NCBI RefSeq assembly: GCF_900182785.1
Contig: NZ_FXTS01000011.1
Span: 1 to 64,000, forward strand
Direction: 5' to 3'
DNA: 64,000 bases
Origin: Oceanospirillum linum
GTDB lineage: Bacteria > Pseudomonadota > Gammaproteobacteria > Pseudomonadales > Halomonadaceae
The notes under the pieces are model-generated. The model saw nothing but the letters and a program-made list of their open reading frames with translations, was not told the DNA's origin and made no database searches. A program made the translations under genes and the position numbers. This document shows, piece after piece, positions 1 to 8,908 of this stretch. Within the stretch, counting starts at the first letter, position 1, and the number at the start of each line of letters is the position of its first letter.

Positions 1-91
1 ACAAGACAGCATCAAGTGCTAAGGTCGGAATCAACATCACCAGACTCATCGGAACAGAGGTAGCTAACCTCAGTTCCAGGAGAGATACAAG

Positions 92-119
92 GTCGGATAA
101 GCCGTAGGCGCCATCCGAC
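92..119. repeat. REP-like palindrome 1
   Basis: The arms GTCGGAT and ATCCGAC enclose an inner GCC/GGC pair, giving a 28-nt hairpin with the look of a REP element. A related palindrome in the opposite polarity follows at 171-233, so the two resemble a BIME-type pair. No gene overlaps. Its role (mRNA end, gyrase or RAYT target) is not visible from the sequence. Confidence 0.6.
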
Positions 120-170
120 GTTGACCATCGATGCGCAGGAGAGCTTCTCAGACAACCAGAACCATTAAAT

Positions 171-233
171 GTCGGATGGCGCGCCAATCACGTTTTTGCA
201 ATTTGATCGTTCTGCTTTTGGCGCTTATCCGAC
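171..233. repeat. REP-like palindrome 2
   Basis: The arms GTCGGATGGCGC and GGCGCTTATCCGAC form a long imperfect hairpin with an interior loop. They share the GTCGGAT/ATCCGAC ends with the element at 92-119. No RAYT transposase gene is present in the window. Confidence 0.55.
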
Positions 234-272
234 CTACGAGGAAAGACAAGAGTGTGACGGTTACAAGGTATG

Positions 273-299
273 CATTCCCACACGGAGCGGTGGGAACGA
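273..299. repeat. Dispersed palindrome (TTCCCAC/GTGGGAA hairpin)
   Basis: The arms ATTCCCAC and GTGGGAACG surround a GC-rich loop. From memory, this kind of CGTTCCCACG/CGTGGGAACG palindrome is widely dispersed in marine gammaproteobacterial genomes. Only one copy lies in this window, so repeat status is inferred. Confidence 0.45.
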
Positions 300-328
300 G
301 GTTTAGATGGGACGATAACAAACAAGAT

Positions 329-466
329 TTATGTAGCCTTGCCAGCCGCTCTCTGACCTTCTTTTGCAACATAATTTACCCGCGCTGCCTTACCAGCTTT
401 CATCTCTTTGACAGACTGGAGCAATTTATCACCCAGTGTCTCCGTGACCTGTTTCTTTTTGTTCAT
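329..466 (-). CDS. Small antitoxin-like ORF, possibly truncated
   Basis: A 45-codon frame starts at ATG 466 and ends with TAA at 329-331, preceded by a purine-rich AGGTAGGGTGA. The product begins MNKKKQVTETLGDKLLQSVK and continues with a GKAARVN segment, resembling the N-terminal arm of HTH-type antitoxins that follow RelE/HigB toxins. The HTH domain expected after this arm is missing, so it may be a truncated antitoxin. No toxin gene is adjacent. It could also be a chance frame among repeats. Confidence 0.3.
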   Translation of the reverse strand: MNKKKQVTETLGDKLLQSVKEMKAGKAARVNYVAKEGQRAAGKAT

Positions 467-581
467 TCACCCTACCTCGAAAACCGATCTACAATGAGTT
501 TAATCCCATTATTCTTAGCAGGTGTAATTAGCACAAACAAAGCCTGCCATATAGCGGGAACAGATCAACAAGAGTCAGTGT

Positions 582-1529
582 TTAGCCCTCACCCTCACCG
601 GTATTAAAGCGTTCACGCAATATCTTCAGAAATAACTCCCGCGGTTTACTCGGCTGTGCGGTTTTCTTCCAGATGACGGTCATGGGCAGTACGTAATAAC
701 GCTCTTCCGGTGTCAGGGGCTGGATCAACCCGTCATCCACGTAGGACTGGGCGTAGCCCTCTGGCAGGAAGCCGATAAACTTGCCGGATAGTATCATCGC
801 CAGTCGGCCTTCGTAGAAGTAAGCCTCAGCGGCACGGTTCAGTCCTGTCATCAGCTCATCAACCGATTCATGGGGCTTAAGACCGGCGTGAACCAGTGGC
901 AGGCTGTTCACCAGGTCATCGGTGAGTTCATCTTCCGGCAGTGCTGCCACAGGATGCTTACGACTGATATAGAGGCGGCAGGTATCACTGAACAGGTCGA
1001 TGTAGTCCAGCCCTTCCAGCTTGCGGTGGCAGGGAATAAAACCAACATCGGCCCGGTCATTCAGCACCATGCGCTCAATTTCAGCCATGGAGGCGACATC
1101 ATTGGCCAGATGAACGCCGGGGGCTTCATCGGCGAAGATGCCGATCAGGTCAGGAAATGCCAAGCGCGGATCAAGACTTACGGTATCGGACAGAACAATT
1201 TTCAGACGACCGGTCAGACTGGAGTTAAGGTTGTTGACCGTCATGCGGAACGCATCCAGTGAATCCAGCAGATTCTCCGTCATCTTGTAGATCACCTCTC
1301 CCTCTTCCGTCAGGGAGAAGCCGGAACGCCCGCGCTTACACAGCACAAGGTTCAGTCGGGATTCAAGATTCGAGATATGCAGACTGATGGTGGAGCGACC
1401 GATATTCAGCGCGGTTTCTGCAGCGGAAAAGCCTCCGCAGTCGGCGACGGTTTTAAAAACTTTGAGCTGTTTAATCTCATAGTCACCCACCTGCCCCAGT
1501 GAGTAGTTTTTTACACTCTTAGCGCTCAT
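582..1529 (-). CDS. LysR-family transcriptional regulator
   Basis: The N-terminal winged HTH is clear: LKVFKTVADCGGFSAAETAL, then IGRSTISLHISNLESRL, followed by a periplasmic-binding-protein-like effector domain to the end (about 315 aa, normal length). A TTG 12 bases upstream is open, but the ATG at 1529 is preferred. The nearest upstream gene is the alcohol dehydrogenase on the same strand, more than 500 bases away, so no divergent target gene is evident. Ligand and regulon are unknown. Confidence 0.85.
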   Translation of the reverse strand: MSAKSVKNYSLGQVGDYEIKQLKVFKTVADCGGFSAAETALNIGRSTISLHISNLESRLNLVLCKRGRSGFSLTEEGEVIYKMTENLLDSLDAFRMTVNNLNSSLTGRLKIVLSDTVSLDPRLAFPDLIGIFADEAPGVHLANDVASMAEIERMVLNDRADVGFIPCHRKLEGLDYIDLFSDTCRLYISRKHPVAALPEDELTDDLVNSLPLVHAGLKPHESVDELMTGLNRAAEAYFYEGRLAMILSGKFIGFLPEGYAQSYVDDGLIQPLTPEERYYVLPMTVIWKKTAQPSKPRELFLKILRERFNTGEGEG

Positions 1530-1838
1530 AGAAAACTGCAACTGCCTGATAAATAAGATGGAGTTATGCTGTGCATACGGAAGAAGCTAGTGTATCAAAG
1601 GAAGCTATCAGATACCCGATATCTGACAGGATATTTTATTCAGGAAATAAATACGACAAAAGTTTGTTGCAAGCAAAACTTTATATTGATCCGGTAAGAT
1701 TTTTAATCAAAGGCCGGTTATCTATTATTTACACCGTGGATGGCACCTGAGGTTTCCCCTCTGATTCATACTTGCTTGTGATGAATACTCAGGTGATCGA
1801 CACCGGTCATTTCGACACCCTGCTGACCGGACACCCTT

Positions 1839-1873
1839 TGGCCCGGTAATCCGCATTTACCGGGCCATTTTTT
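1839..1873 (+). terminator. Intrinsic terminator, no upstream gene
   Basis: TGGCCCGGTAA pairs with TTTACCGGGCCA around a six-base loop, followed by TTTTTT on the plus strand. No annotated plus-strand gene precedes it, so it probably ends a small RNA or short-peptide transcript. Confidence 0.8.
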
Positions 1874-1950
1874 ACGACCGTCGTGCAACGGTTGTGAAAA
1901 TGCTTTTCCAACGAAAAGCGTATGTTGTTTTATCCCTCGGAAAGTTATTT

Positions 1951-1987
1951 GCCCGGCTGCATCTCTCGCTGCAGGCCGGGCTTTTTT
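1951..1987 (+). terminator. Second intrinsic terminator, no upstream gene
   Basis: GCCCGG plus CTGCA pairs with TGCAG plus CCGGGC, followed by CTTTTTT on the plus strand. It lies about 80 bases after the first orphan terminator, which implies either readthrough protection or a second short transcript from roughly 1875-1950. Confidence 0.8.
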
Positions 1988-2081
1988 ATCCCGATACTTT
2001 ATTACCTGACTGAACGACCTGACAGATGCCCCCGCACGCCTGTTCGACAGATCATTTTTTGTGCGAGGGTTGCAGGCTTAT

Positions 2082-3236
2082 TTACAGGCAGCGTTTAAGG
2101 ACAGCAGCGCTAACCTCCGGGGTTACATCCTGATGCTCACCCAGGGCGACCATATTGTGCTTTTTCAGCGCTTCAATCATCGGCGGAATATCGTTCTCAC
2201 CAATACCGTAATCGCTCAGTCGTGTTTGCACGCCCAACGACTCAAAGAAAGCACGGGTCTCTTCGATAGCACGGTCAATACGTTCATTCTCTGTACCATG
2301 CTCAATAGCCAGTACTTCACGGGCATATTGCAGGAGCTTCTCTCGTTTTTGCTCCCGCTTTTCTTCCATCATTCCCGGCAGAACGACGGCTAGCGTCTGA
2401 CCGTGATCCAGCCCGTGCAGCGCAGTCAACTCATGGCCAATAAAGTGCGTAGACCAATCCTGAGGCACCGCCAGACCGATCAATCCATTCAGGGCCATAG
2501 TGGCAGACCACATAACATTAGCCCGCACATTATAGTTTTTGGGCTCTGACAGCGCTTTGGGGCCATTATCGATCAGGGTGCGCAGGATACCTTCCGCAAA
2601 GCGATCCTGAAGATCAGCTCCCACCGGAAACGTCAGATACTGTTCAATGGTATGGACAAAAGCATCAACAATGCCGTTTGCAACCTGTTTCTCCGGCAAA
2701 GAGTAGGTTACGGTCGGGTCAAGTACCGCAAACTGAGGGTACAGGGCACGACTGTAGAAGGGCATTTTATCCTGGGTTTCGTAACGGGTTACAACACCGT
2801 TAGGATTGCTTTCAGAGCCCGTAGCCGGAAGAGTCAGTACCACGCCCAAAGGCAGTGCCTTACGCACTTTGGCACCTTCGGTCAAGATCGTCAGGGGATC
2901 ACCGTCAAAACAGGCGGCACCGGCAATAAACTTAGTGGCATCCGCCACGGAGCCACCACCAACCGCCAGCAGAAATTCACTGCCGTCAGCTTTAATCTGC
3001 TCCAGGGCTTTCAGGCAGGTGTGAAAACCGGGGTTAGGCTCAATACCGCCAAATTCACTCCATTGGTGCTCCGCCAAAGCTGCGCTAACCTGATCGTAGA
3101 CACCATTGTTTTTAATACTGCCTCCGCCGTAGATCACCAGTACCTTTTTATCTTTCGGAATTGAGGAAGCAATTTTGCTAATCTGGCCTTCGCCAAAAAT
3201 CAGTTTGGTTGGGTTCTGAAAACTAAAGTTATACAT
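2082..3236 (-). CDS. yqhD: YqhD-type iron-containing alcohol/aldehyde dehydrogenase
   Basis: An NADPH-dependent aldehyde reductase of the Fe-type alcohol dehydrogenase family (384 aa; E. coli YqhD has 387). It shows the family signature along its whole length: LIFGEGQI, VIYGGGSIKNNGVYDQV, LLAVGGGSVADATKFIA for dinucleotide binding, TLPATGSESNPNGV, and the metal-binding region DAFVHTIEQY then HELTALHGLDHGQTLAVVLP. It probably detoxifies short aldehydes. It is monocistronic, and a strong hairpin lies in the leader at 3321-3346. Confidence 0.92.
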   Translation of the reverse strand: MYNFSFQNPTKLIFGEGQISKIASSIPKDKKVLVIYGGGSIKNNGVYDQVSAALAEHQWSEFGGIEPNPGFHTCLKALEQIKADGSEFLLAVGGGSVADATKFIAGAACFDGDPLTILTEGAKVRKALPLGVVLTLPATGSESNPNGVVTRYETQDKMPFYSRALYPQFAVLDPTVTYSLPEKQVANGIVDAFVHTIEQYLTFPVGADLQDRFAEGILRTLIDNGPKALSEPKNYNVRANVMWSATMALNGLIGLAVPQDWSTHFIGHELTALHGLDHGQTLAVVLPGMMEEKREQKREKLLQYAREVLAIEHGTENERIDRAIEETRAFFESLGVQTRLSDYGIGENDIPPMIEALKKHNMVALGEHQDVTPEVSAAVLKRCL

Positions 3237-3851
3237 GACCTAGCCTTTCTTATGTTTATAAGCCGCACTATATGCGTACCATTTAACGCTAGTGTAACAG
3301 CGCTTCTCTCTGCCTTCCATGGCACTCCTACTTATGGGGGAGTGCCAAAACAAACACACAAAGATGGCACAAAAACATAAATAGGTATCACAACCAAATA
3401 TCATTAACGGCTCGGGGAATCCCCGCCAGCCTGAACGGTAAAAGAAGAAGAGCCACCGCAGAATTTGTCCTGTGAGTCTCCTGCAAGGTGAAGCCACCGA
3501 AAAGTTGTCCACAGTTTCGGTGCACAATTCTGTGCATAAACCCTGTGCAGTGACTCTAGGGCATGGATTTATGCCGTGTTCCGACGAGTGGTGTCAGATT
3601 GTGCAACAATTCACCAATATCTGACCGAATAACGCTGACCAGACTTAACCGGCAGTTTCCTCTTCGCCCATCAAAGAATTTCAATCTCGCCCTTAGGTTT
3701 TTATCCCCTCGGACAGGGCCACTTTTTCCGGACAGACACTCTGTCTGCTATAAAGCAGGAAACAAAAAAAAGAGGCCCGATGTAAAACATCGCGCCTCTT
3801 TCTTAACGGCCTGAACGGTTTCAAACCTCAGAACTCTTGCCTGTACACAAT
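3237..3851. other. Gene-free stretch upstream of yqhD
   Basis: About 600 bases with no convincing gene. It holds a perfect hairpin GGCACTCC/GGAGTGCC at 3321-3346 in the yqhD leader region and a bidirectional terminator near 3764-3802. The frames visible here lack ribosome sites and protein-like composition. Confidence 0.5.
3764..3802. terminator. Bidirectional intrinsic terminator
   Basis: An A-run, then AGAGGC and CGATGT pairing with ACATCG and GCCTCT, then TTTCTT. It sits 50 bases past the stop of the minus-strand periplasmic protein gene at 3852-4628 and serves that gene. The T-run works on both strands. Confidence 0.75.
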
Positions 3852-4628
3852 CTACTCGAAAGGCATATCACCAAAGGCTCGGTATGTCCGCATAAAACCA
3901 GCTTCCAGACCGATAGCAGCATCAGCCATCTCCTGATGTGTGCCGGTGCGCAGTGCCTGACGCAGTCTGTTCAAGGCCATCTGTTCCTGAGCTACAGCCC
4001 GTTTTAATTCAACAAAACGGTCATCCGTAAAACCAAACAACTGCTGATCAAAATCCGCCCGACTGACATGGTGGCGGATCGCTTCCCAACGAGGCCAAAC
4101 CTGAGCCCAGTTTTTTTGCAGTACCCGGATTTGAGCTCTGGTGAACAACCTGCCCTTCTTATTGTCCGCCGTAGCAATCAGCGCGTCCATGTAAGACTTA
4201 TAAGCATTCAAATCATCAATATAGTAACCAATACCATTGCGCTCACGCAGTCCGTGCAAGGTTACGGTTACTGCCCTCAGCTGCTTCCTGGCATCTTCCA
4301 GCTCACCTTCCTGGACATCCATAAAAGCTTCACTAACCATACCGGATGCGATATCCAGAAAGTGCGGCCATTCAGGATCATCACTGTTAACCGCAAAAGT
4401 CGTGACAAAGGCACTCCATTGTTCAGAGAATGTCATCATGGCGTCACGGGCGGACTCACGATCCCCCTGCTCTATATAGATCAGTGCGGGGATATACTGG
4501 CGATCCATGTCGATAGTGGCCTGCAACAACGCCCTGTCATTAGCCAGTACGGTACCGGATAACACCAGACTGAAAGCCATCAGCTGTATGGCCCGTGAAA
4601 CAAGAGTCCCTAACCGTTGAAGAACCAT
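3852..4628 (-). CDS. Uncharacterised secreted helical-bundle protein
   Basis: 258 aa with an N-terminal hydrophobic signal peptide ending near TVLANDR, so probably periplasmic. The mature part is almost entirely helical, with two similar halves: ALLQATIDMDRQYIPALIY and later HGLRERNGIGYYIDDLNAY, KSYMDALIATADNKKG and VLQKNWAQVWPRWEAIRHH. This suggests a four-helix bundle of cytochrome b562/imelysin-like shape, but no CXXCH haem motif is present. AGGAG six bases before ATG 4628 fixes the start. I cannot assign a function. Confidence 0.7.
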   Translation of the reverse strand: MVLQRLGTLVSRAIQLMAFSLVLSGTVLANDRALLQATIDMDRQYIPALIYIEQGDRESARDAMMTFSEQWSAFVTTFAVNSDDPEWPHFLDIASGMVSEAFMDVQEGELEDARKQLRAVTVTLHGLRERNGIGYYIDDLNAYKSYMDALIATADNKKGRLFTRAQIRVLQKNWAQVWPRWEAIRHHVSRADFDQQLFGFTDDRFVELKRAVAQEQMALNRLRQALRTGTHQEMADAAIGLEAGFMRTYRAFGDMPFE

Positions 4629-4806
4629 TGCTTACTCCTATTGATTCATAATACCTGCAATTATAGCCTAAGCTTTACGGCCATAGATATGCCCTTAAAC
4701 AGACAGGATACAGATCTCCTCGCTGAAATAGGTTAGACCTCTTCACTCTGATGTACACCCAGGCGCTGCAAGTGCTTTTTGCAGTTGGCCGTGCGTCCCT
4801 CTTCCA

Positions 4807-5688
4807 TCAGAATCTCATACAAACGTCTGCCCCCGGGCCTAAAAGGTCTGGATCAGGAATAACCAGGCTAGCGGTTGCCGTTCGGGTGGAGGAAAAATCC
4901 ACATCCAGTGCCACCAGCTCGCCGCTGGCCAGTTCCTGCAGCACCTCGTGCCGTGGTAACCAGCAAAAACCCAGGCCATGCTTGAGAATCTGCTTTGCCC
5001 GCTCAAAGCTGTCCACTGTCCAGCGCTGCTCTGATTTAAGCCAGCCCTGTGATTCAAAAGGTTTAAGGGCATTATCTTTAATCACCACCTGCATATGCTC
5101 AACCAGTTCCTGCTGGCTGATTGTCTGCCCCTGAGCCGCTAACTCATGGGTGTGATGCGTCACTAACATAAACTCGACCCGGCATAACTCTTCTGAAGTG
5201 TAGCCCTTAGGCACATGACCGGTAATTGCCAGATCGACACTATTATTGACGATCTGCTCTACGCTACCGGTAAGAACCGTATCGATAATCCGAATACGGG
5301 TCCCACGGCTTTCAGGGTAAAAGCGTGCCAGCGCCCGAAATAGCAGATCCCGTGGATAGATCGCCTCGACACAGAGACTCAGCTGGGGCTCCCAGCCCAT
5401 ATCAATATTCTCGGCCAGTTTTTCCAGTCTTTCTGCTGTTTCCGTCAACACCCGTGAGCGCCGTAACAGGGCTTCTCCGGCATCGGTCAGAAATGCCTTT
5501 CGGCCTTTAACTTCCAGAACCTGAACACCCAGCTGATGCTCAAGCTTTTTTACGGCATGGTTCAGTGACGACTGGCTACGGTGCAGAGCATCTGCCGCAT
5601 GGGCATAACCACCGTGATCCACCACGGCCTGCAGAATACGCCATTGCTCCAGAGTTGTTTTATGTCCCGCCATTAGATTTTCACTCAA
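4807..5688 (-). CDS. LysR-family regulator, divergent from azoR
   Basis: 293 aa with the LysR HTH at residues 13-70 (WRILQAVVDHGGYAHAADAL, SQSSLNHAVKKLEHQLGVQV) and a C-terminal effector domain. It is transcribed divergently from the azoreductase gene with a 200-base AT-rich gap, the usual layout for a LysR activator controlling its neighbour and itself. Inducer unknown; quinones or electrophiles are plausible given the target. Confidence 0.87.
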   Translation of the reverse strand: MSENLMAGHKTTLEQWRILQAVVDHGGYAHAADALHRSQSSLNHAVKKLEHQLGVQVLEVKGRKAFLTDAGEALLRRSRVLTETAERLEKLAENIDMGWEPQLSLCVEAIYPRDLLFRALARFYPESRGTRIRIIDTVLTGSVEQIVNNSVDLAITGHVPKGYTSEELCRVEFMLVTHHTHELAAQGQTISQQELVEHMQVVIKDNALKPFESQGWLKSEQRWTVDSFERAKQILKHGLGFCWLPRHEVLQELASGELVALDVDFSSTRTATASLVIPDPDLLGPGADVCMRF

Positions 5689-5887
5689 TTTAACCGGTGG
5701 ATACGCCTAAACCTTTCAATTTTTTCGAGTTTAAGCTCAAACATTTCTAATTTACAGAATATATAACACTATTTAATGCAATTTTCTTTCTTTTTGTTAG
5801 GAGTAAAATAATAAGAATTGAATATAACGGACAACACCTTTCTCTACTCAGGAAGCCCCTTGTCTGCTAATTTACAGAGGAAATACC

Positions 5888-6493
5888 ATGAAAAATCTAC
5901 TTGTGATTCACTCCAGCCCTAAACGCAGTCAGTCCATCACCCGGGACCTGACCACTGAATTTATTGAAAAATGGCGGAATACTAATCCCCAAAGTGCCAT
6001 TATTAATCGGGATGTCGGCGTTAACCCACCACCCCACCTGACAGAAGAAACCATAGGTGCTTTCTATACGCCGGCGGAACAGCGTTCTGAGGCTCAGAAA
6101 AAAGCACTGACCGTATCTGACGAACTGATTGCTGAGCTGCGTGCAGCTGATGAGATTGTGATCGCGTCACCCATGCACAACTTCAGTATCACTTCCGGCC
6201 TGAAAACCTGGATCGATCAGATTGCCCGTGTTGGCGAAACCTTTCAATATACAGAGCAGGGGCCACAAGGCCTGCTGAAAGATCGCCCGGTGTATGTGAT
6301 CACAGCAAGTGGTGGTGACTACCGTCCGCACACCCCAATCGCATTCCTGAATCATCAGGATACTTATCTGAAGGTAGCGCTTAACTTTGTAGGCCTGCAG
6401 GATCTCAGATTGATTCAGGCGGCAGGTGTTGCTGCTGGCGAAGCACCAGTCAATGAGGCCCGTACAGCACTGACGGAAGCGATCAGCGCATAA
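5888..6493 (+). CDS. azoR: FMN-dependent NADH:quinone/azo reductase
   Basis: 201 aa flavodoxin-fold enzyme of the AzoR family. The FMN phosphate loop HSSPKRSQSITRDLT is at the N-terminus, followed by ASPMHNFSITSGLKTWIDQI and the isoalloxazine-side segment TASGGDY. It reduces quinones and azo compounds by two electrons using NAD(P)H, as a dimer in the cytoplasm. An AGAGGA ribosome site precedes ATG 5888. The divergent LysR gene is the likely regulator. Confidence 0.92.
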   Translation: MKNLLVIHSSPKRSQSITRDLTTEFIEKWRNTNPQSAIINRDVGVNPPPHLTEETIGAFYTPAEQRSEAQKKALTVSDELIAELRAADEIVIASPMHNFSITSGLKTWIDQIARVGETFQYTEQGPQGLLKDRPVYVITASGGDYRPHTPIAFLNHQDTYLKVALNFVGLQDLRLIQAAGVAAGEAPVNEARTALTEAISA

Positions 6494-6749
6494 GATCTGC
6501 CCTACCGGCCAGCCTGATTCCCCATCAGGCTACTGGGCATCAACGTTGGCGGCATGCCGGGGGCAGATACCCTAATGCCTTCTGGTGGGTCAGCGGTGGT
6601 CTGTTCAGCTCTGCAATAGTTCTGACATTGCTGCTTCGCCGGAAAAAATGGCTATAATGGCCGCCTTTCCGGCGAACTGCTTTTGCTGAATCATTACTTA
6701 CCACTGCTATTTTACTGTTACTGCAGTGACAACCTCAGAGGACACCATC

Positions 6750-7031
6750 ATGGCCACGGCCTGCGCACGACACATTCTGGTTAAAACCCGGGAACAGGCG
6801 GAAGTGATCAAAAAGAAGCTGGCAGTGGGTGGTGATTTTGCCAAACTGGCCAAACAACACTCTCTCTGTCCATCCGGTAAGAAAGGCGGTGATCTTGGAG
6901 AGTTCCGTCGCGGCGCTATGGTAAAGCCTTTCGATAATGTTGTTTTTACGAAGCCTGTCCTGAAAGTACACGGGCCGGTAAAAACCAAATTTGGTTTTCA
7001 TCTTATTGAAACCATCTACCGTAACGATTAA
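6750..7031 (+). CDS. ppiC: Parvulin-type peptidyl-prolyl isomerase (PpiC-like)
   Basis: 93 aa single-domain rotamase, the same size as E. coli PpiC. It begins MATACARHILVKTREQAE and contains the conserved FAKLAKQHSLCPSGKKGGDL and LGEFRRGAMVKPFD segments, ending with VKTKFGFHLIETI. No signal peptide, so cytoplasmic. An upstream GTG at 6726 is in frame, but AGAGGA before ATG 6750 and the family N-terminus decide the start. Followed convergently by a LysR gene. Confidence 0.93.
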   Translation: MATACARHILVKTREQAEVIKKKLAVGGDFAKLAKQHSLCPSGKKGGDLGEFRRGAMVKPFDNVVFTKPVLKVHGPVKTKFGFHLIETIYRND

Positions 7032-7069
7032 ACCGGCCAGAGAAGCATCTCCCATAGAAGACCAGCCAT

Positions 7070-7990
7070 TTAGCGAACAATACCGGTCAACGGGTGTTCG
7101 AGGCGAACAAAGTATTCCCTGAGAAAGTCCAGCAGCAGCCTCAGTTTCTTAGAGGCTGCATTGCCCGGTGGAAAGACCCCATAGATATCGATAGGGCTCA
7201 GTTCAAAGTCATCCATAATGGTTTCAAGGTGGCCGGCTTCTATTCTCGGCCAGGCATCGTACAAGGGAATACGTCCCAACCCGTGCCCACCCTCAATAAA
7301 CGCTGTGCGCGCTGCCGCATTGTTGGTACTTACTCCGCCTTTTAAAGCCACGCTGTATGAACGTTCCCCCTTTCGTAAGGTCAGCACATCGGAAGTTCGC
7401 TTATAGATTACCCAGCGATGATGGGCCAACTCAGTTGGATTTGTGGGTCGTCCGTGCTTTTTAAAATAGGACGGCGCACCACACAAACAGGTGGACAGGG
7501 TTGTTAAACGAGCGGCCTGCAGGCCGGAATCTGGCAGGGGCGCACCCCGAATCGCCAGATCAATCCCCTCCTGCATGATATTGATGATTTCATCACTGAG
7601 CATCACATCCAGCTCAATCTTAGGGTAAAGGCTTCGGAACTCATTCAGCGCAGGCACCACCAGCTGGAGCCCGGCATTGACCGGACAGGTAATTTTAATC
7701 AGCCCCTGGGGTTCATCTTTCAACGCTTCCATCTGCTGCTGAGCCTGCAGCGCCTGCTCTGCAATAATCCGGCAGGACTGATAATAAACCGAACCGGCCT
7801 CGGTCAAATTGATCGCCCGGGTAGAACGGTTCAGCAACTTCACCTCAAGCTGTTCTTCCAGTTTCTTTATATGATAGCTCACCACCGCACGGGAAAGCCC
7901 AAGGCGCTTGGCCGCAGCTGTCAGATTGCCCTGCTCCACAACCTGAGCAAACACCACCATACTTTTTAACTGTTCAAACGAAATATTCAT
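7070..7990 (-). CDS. LysR-family regulator, divergent from DJ-1 gene
   Basis: 306 aa from ATG 7990 (MNISFEQLKSMVVFAQVVEQ); a 19-codon upstream extension is open but not family-like. The HTH reads GNLTAAAKRLGLSRAVVSYH, followed by a CrgA-type effector domain (SSYFKKHGRP, LCGAPSY). It points away from the DJ-1/PfpI gene across about 190 bases and is the likely regulator of that gene. Confidence 0.86.
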   Translation of the reverse strand: MNISFEQLKSMVVFAQVVEQGNLTAAAKRLGLSRAVVSYHIKKLEEQLEVKLLNRSTRAINLTEAGSVYYQSCRIIAEQALQAQQQMEALKDEPQGLIKITCPVNAGLQLVVPALNEFRSLYPKIELDVMLSDEIINIMQEGIDLAIRGAPLPDSGLQAARLTTLSTCLCGAPSYFKKHGRPTNPTELAHHRWVIYKRTSDVLTLRKGERSYSVALKGGVSTNNAAARTAFIEGGHGLGRIPLYDAWPRIEAGHLETIMDDFELSPIDIYGVFPPGNAASKKLRLLLDFLREYFVRLEHPLTGIVR

Positions 7991-8183
7991 CTTAAGGCCC
8001 GTATCCGGCTTGAGGGTTGCAACACAACACCACCTATATTGTATCAATAATTAAACTATTAAAGTCAATTTTGCTCATATTGTTCAATTCATATTAGAGG
8101 CATAAACTGCCTGACAAGACCTCAGGTCACCTGAAAACACTTAACCAGGGAGCCCTTAGATAGGGTTCCGGGAGATATGAATT

Positions 8184-8876
8184 ATGAGCGCATTAAGCGA
8201 TAAAAAAGTACTAATGGTTTTAACCTCTCACTCAGCGCTGGGCGATACAGGTGAAACAACAGGTTTCTGGGTGGAAGAGTTTGCCGCACCTTACTATGCA
8301 CTGGTTGATGCCGGTGTACAGGTCACACTTACGTCTCCAGCTGGCGGCCAGCCTCCGGTTGATCCCAAAAGTGAACTGGAAGACTTTCAGACTGACGCTA
8401 CCCGACGTTTCGATCAGGATGCTGATGCGAAGGCTCAGATCGCTAATACCCTGAAACTGGCAGATATCAACGCTGATGATTTTGATGCCGTATTTTATCC
8501 GGGAGGTCACGGCCCACTGTGGGACCTGACGAACAACCCAACGTCTATCGCACTGATCGAACGTTTTCTGGCGACACAGAAACCCGTGGCGACGGTATGC
8601 CACGCCTCTGCAGCACTGCTGAATATTAAAGATGCCTCAGGCGACTATGCAGTGAAAGGTAAGGCGGTTTCCGGCTTTACGAACAGTGAAGAAGACGCTG
8701 TTCAACTGACCGATGTGGTGCCATTTCTGCTGGAAGATGAGTTTATTAAACGCGGTAGTGACTTTCAGAAAGCCGGCGATTGGCAGGCTTTTGCTGTACA
8801 GGACGGCCTGCTGATCAGCGGACAGAACCCGATGAGTTCTGCCCTGACCGCACAAAAGTTGCTAAAAGCACTTTGA
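8184..8876 (+). CDS. DJ-1/PfpI-family protein (Hsp31-like)
   Basis: 230 aa type-1 glutamine-amidotransferase-like domain protein. The nucleophile elbow is AVFYPGGHGPLWDL and ATVCHASAALL, where the Cys-His pair (C in TVCHAS) and the upstream Glu in TGFWVEEF match the DJ-1/Hsp31 catalytic triad arrangement. Members act as glyoxalase III or protein/methylglyoxal deglycase and as stress chaperones; the substrate here is not determinable. Regulated probably by the divergent LysR gene. Confidence 0.85.
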   Translation: MSALSDKKVLMVLTSHSALGDTGETTGFWVEEFAAPYYALVDAGVQVTLTSPAGGQPPVDPKSELEDFQTDATRRFDQDADAKAQIANTLKLADINADDFDAVFYPGGHGPLWDLTNNPTSIALIERFLATQKPVATVCHASAALLNIKDASGDYAVKGKAVSGFTNSEEDAVQLTDVVPFLLEDEFIKRGSDFQKAGDWQAFAVQDGLLISGQNPMSSALTAQKLLKAL

Positions 8877-8908
8877 TCATTCAGCGCTAACACGTTAATC
8901 CACCAATG

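Larger units (their letters stand above)
1530..2081. other. Gene-free stretch with two plus-strand terminators
   Basis: This interval between a LysR gene and the end of the alcohol dehydrogenase gene (both minus strand) has no convincing long frame. It carries two strong plus-strand intrinsic terminators and one 22-codon frame (1780-1848, product MNTQVIDTGHFDTLLTGH...) whose stop lies in the first terminator stem. A plus-strand small RNA or leader peptide is possible. Confidence 0.5.

Noticed and set aside
131..607. A 158-codon plus-strand frame at the left end
   Set aside because: Runs through REP-like palindromes, lacks a good ribosome site, and its product has no family-like features.
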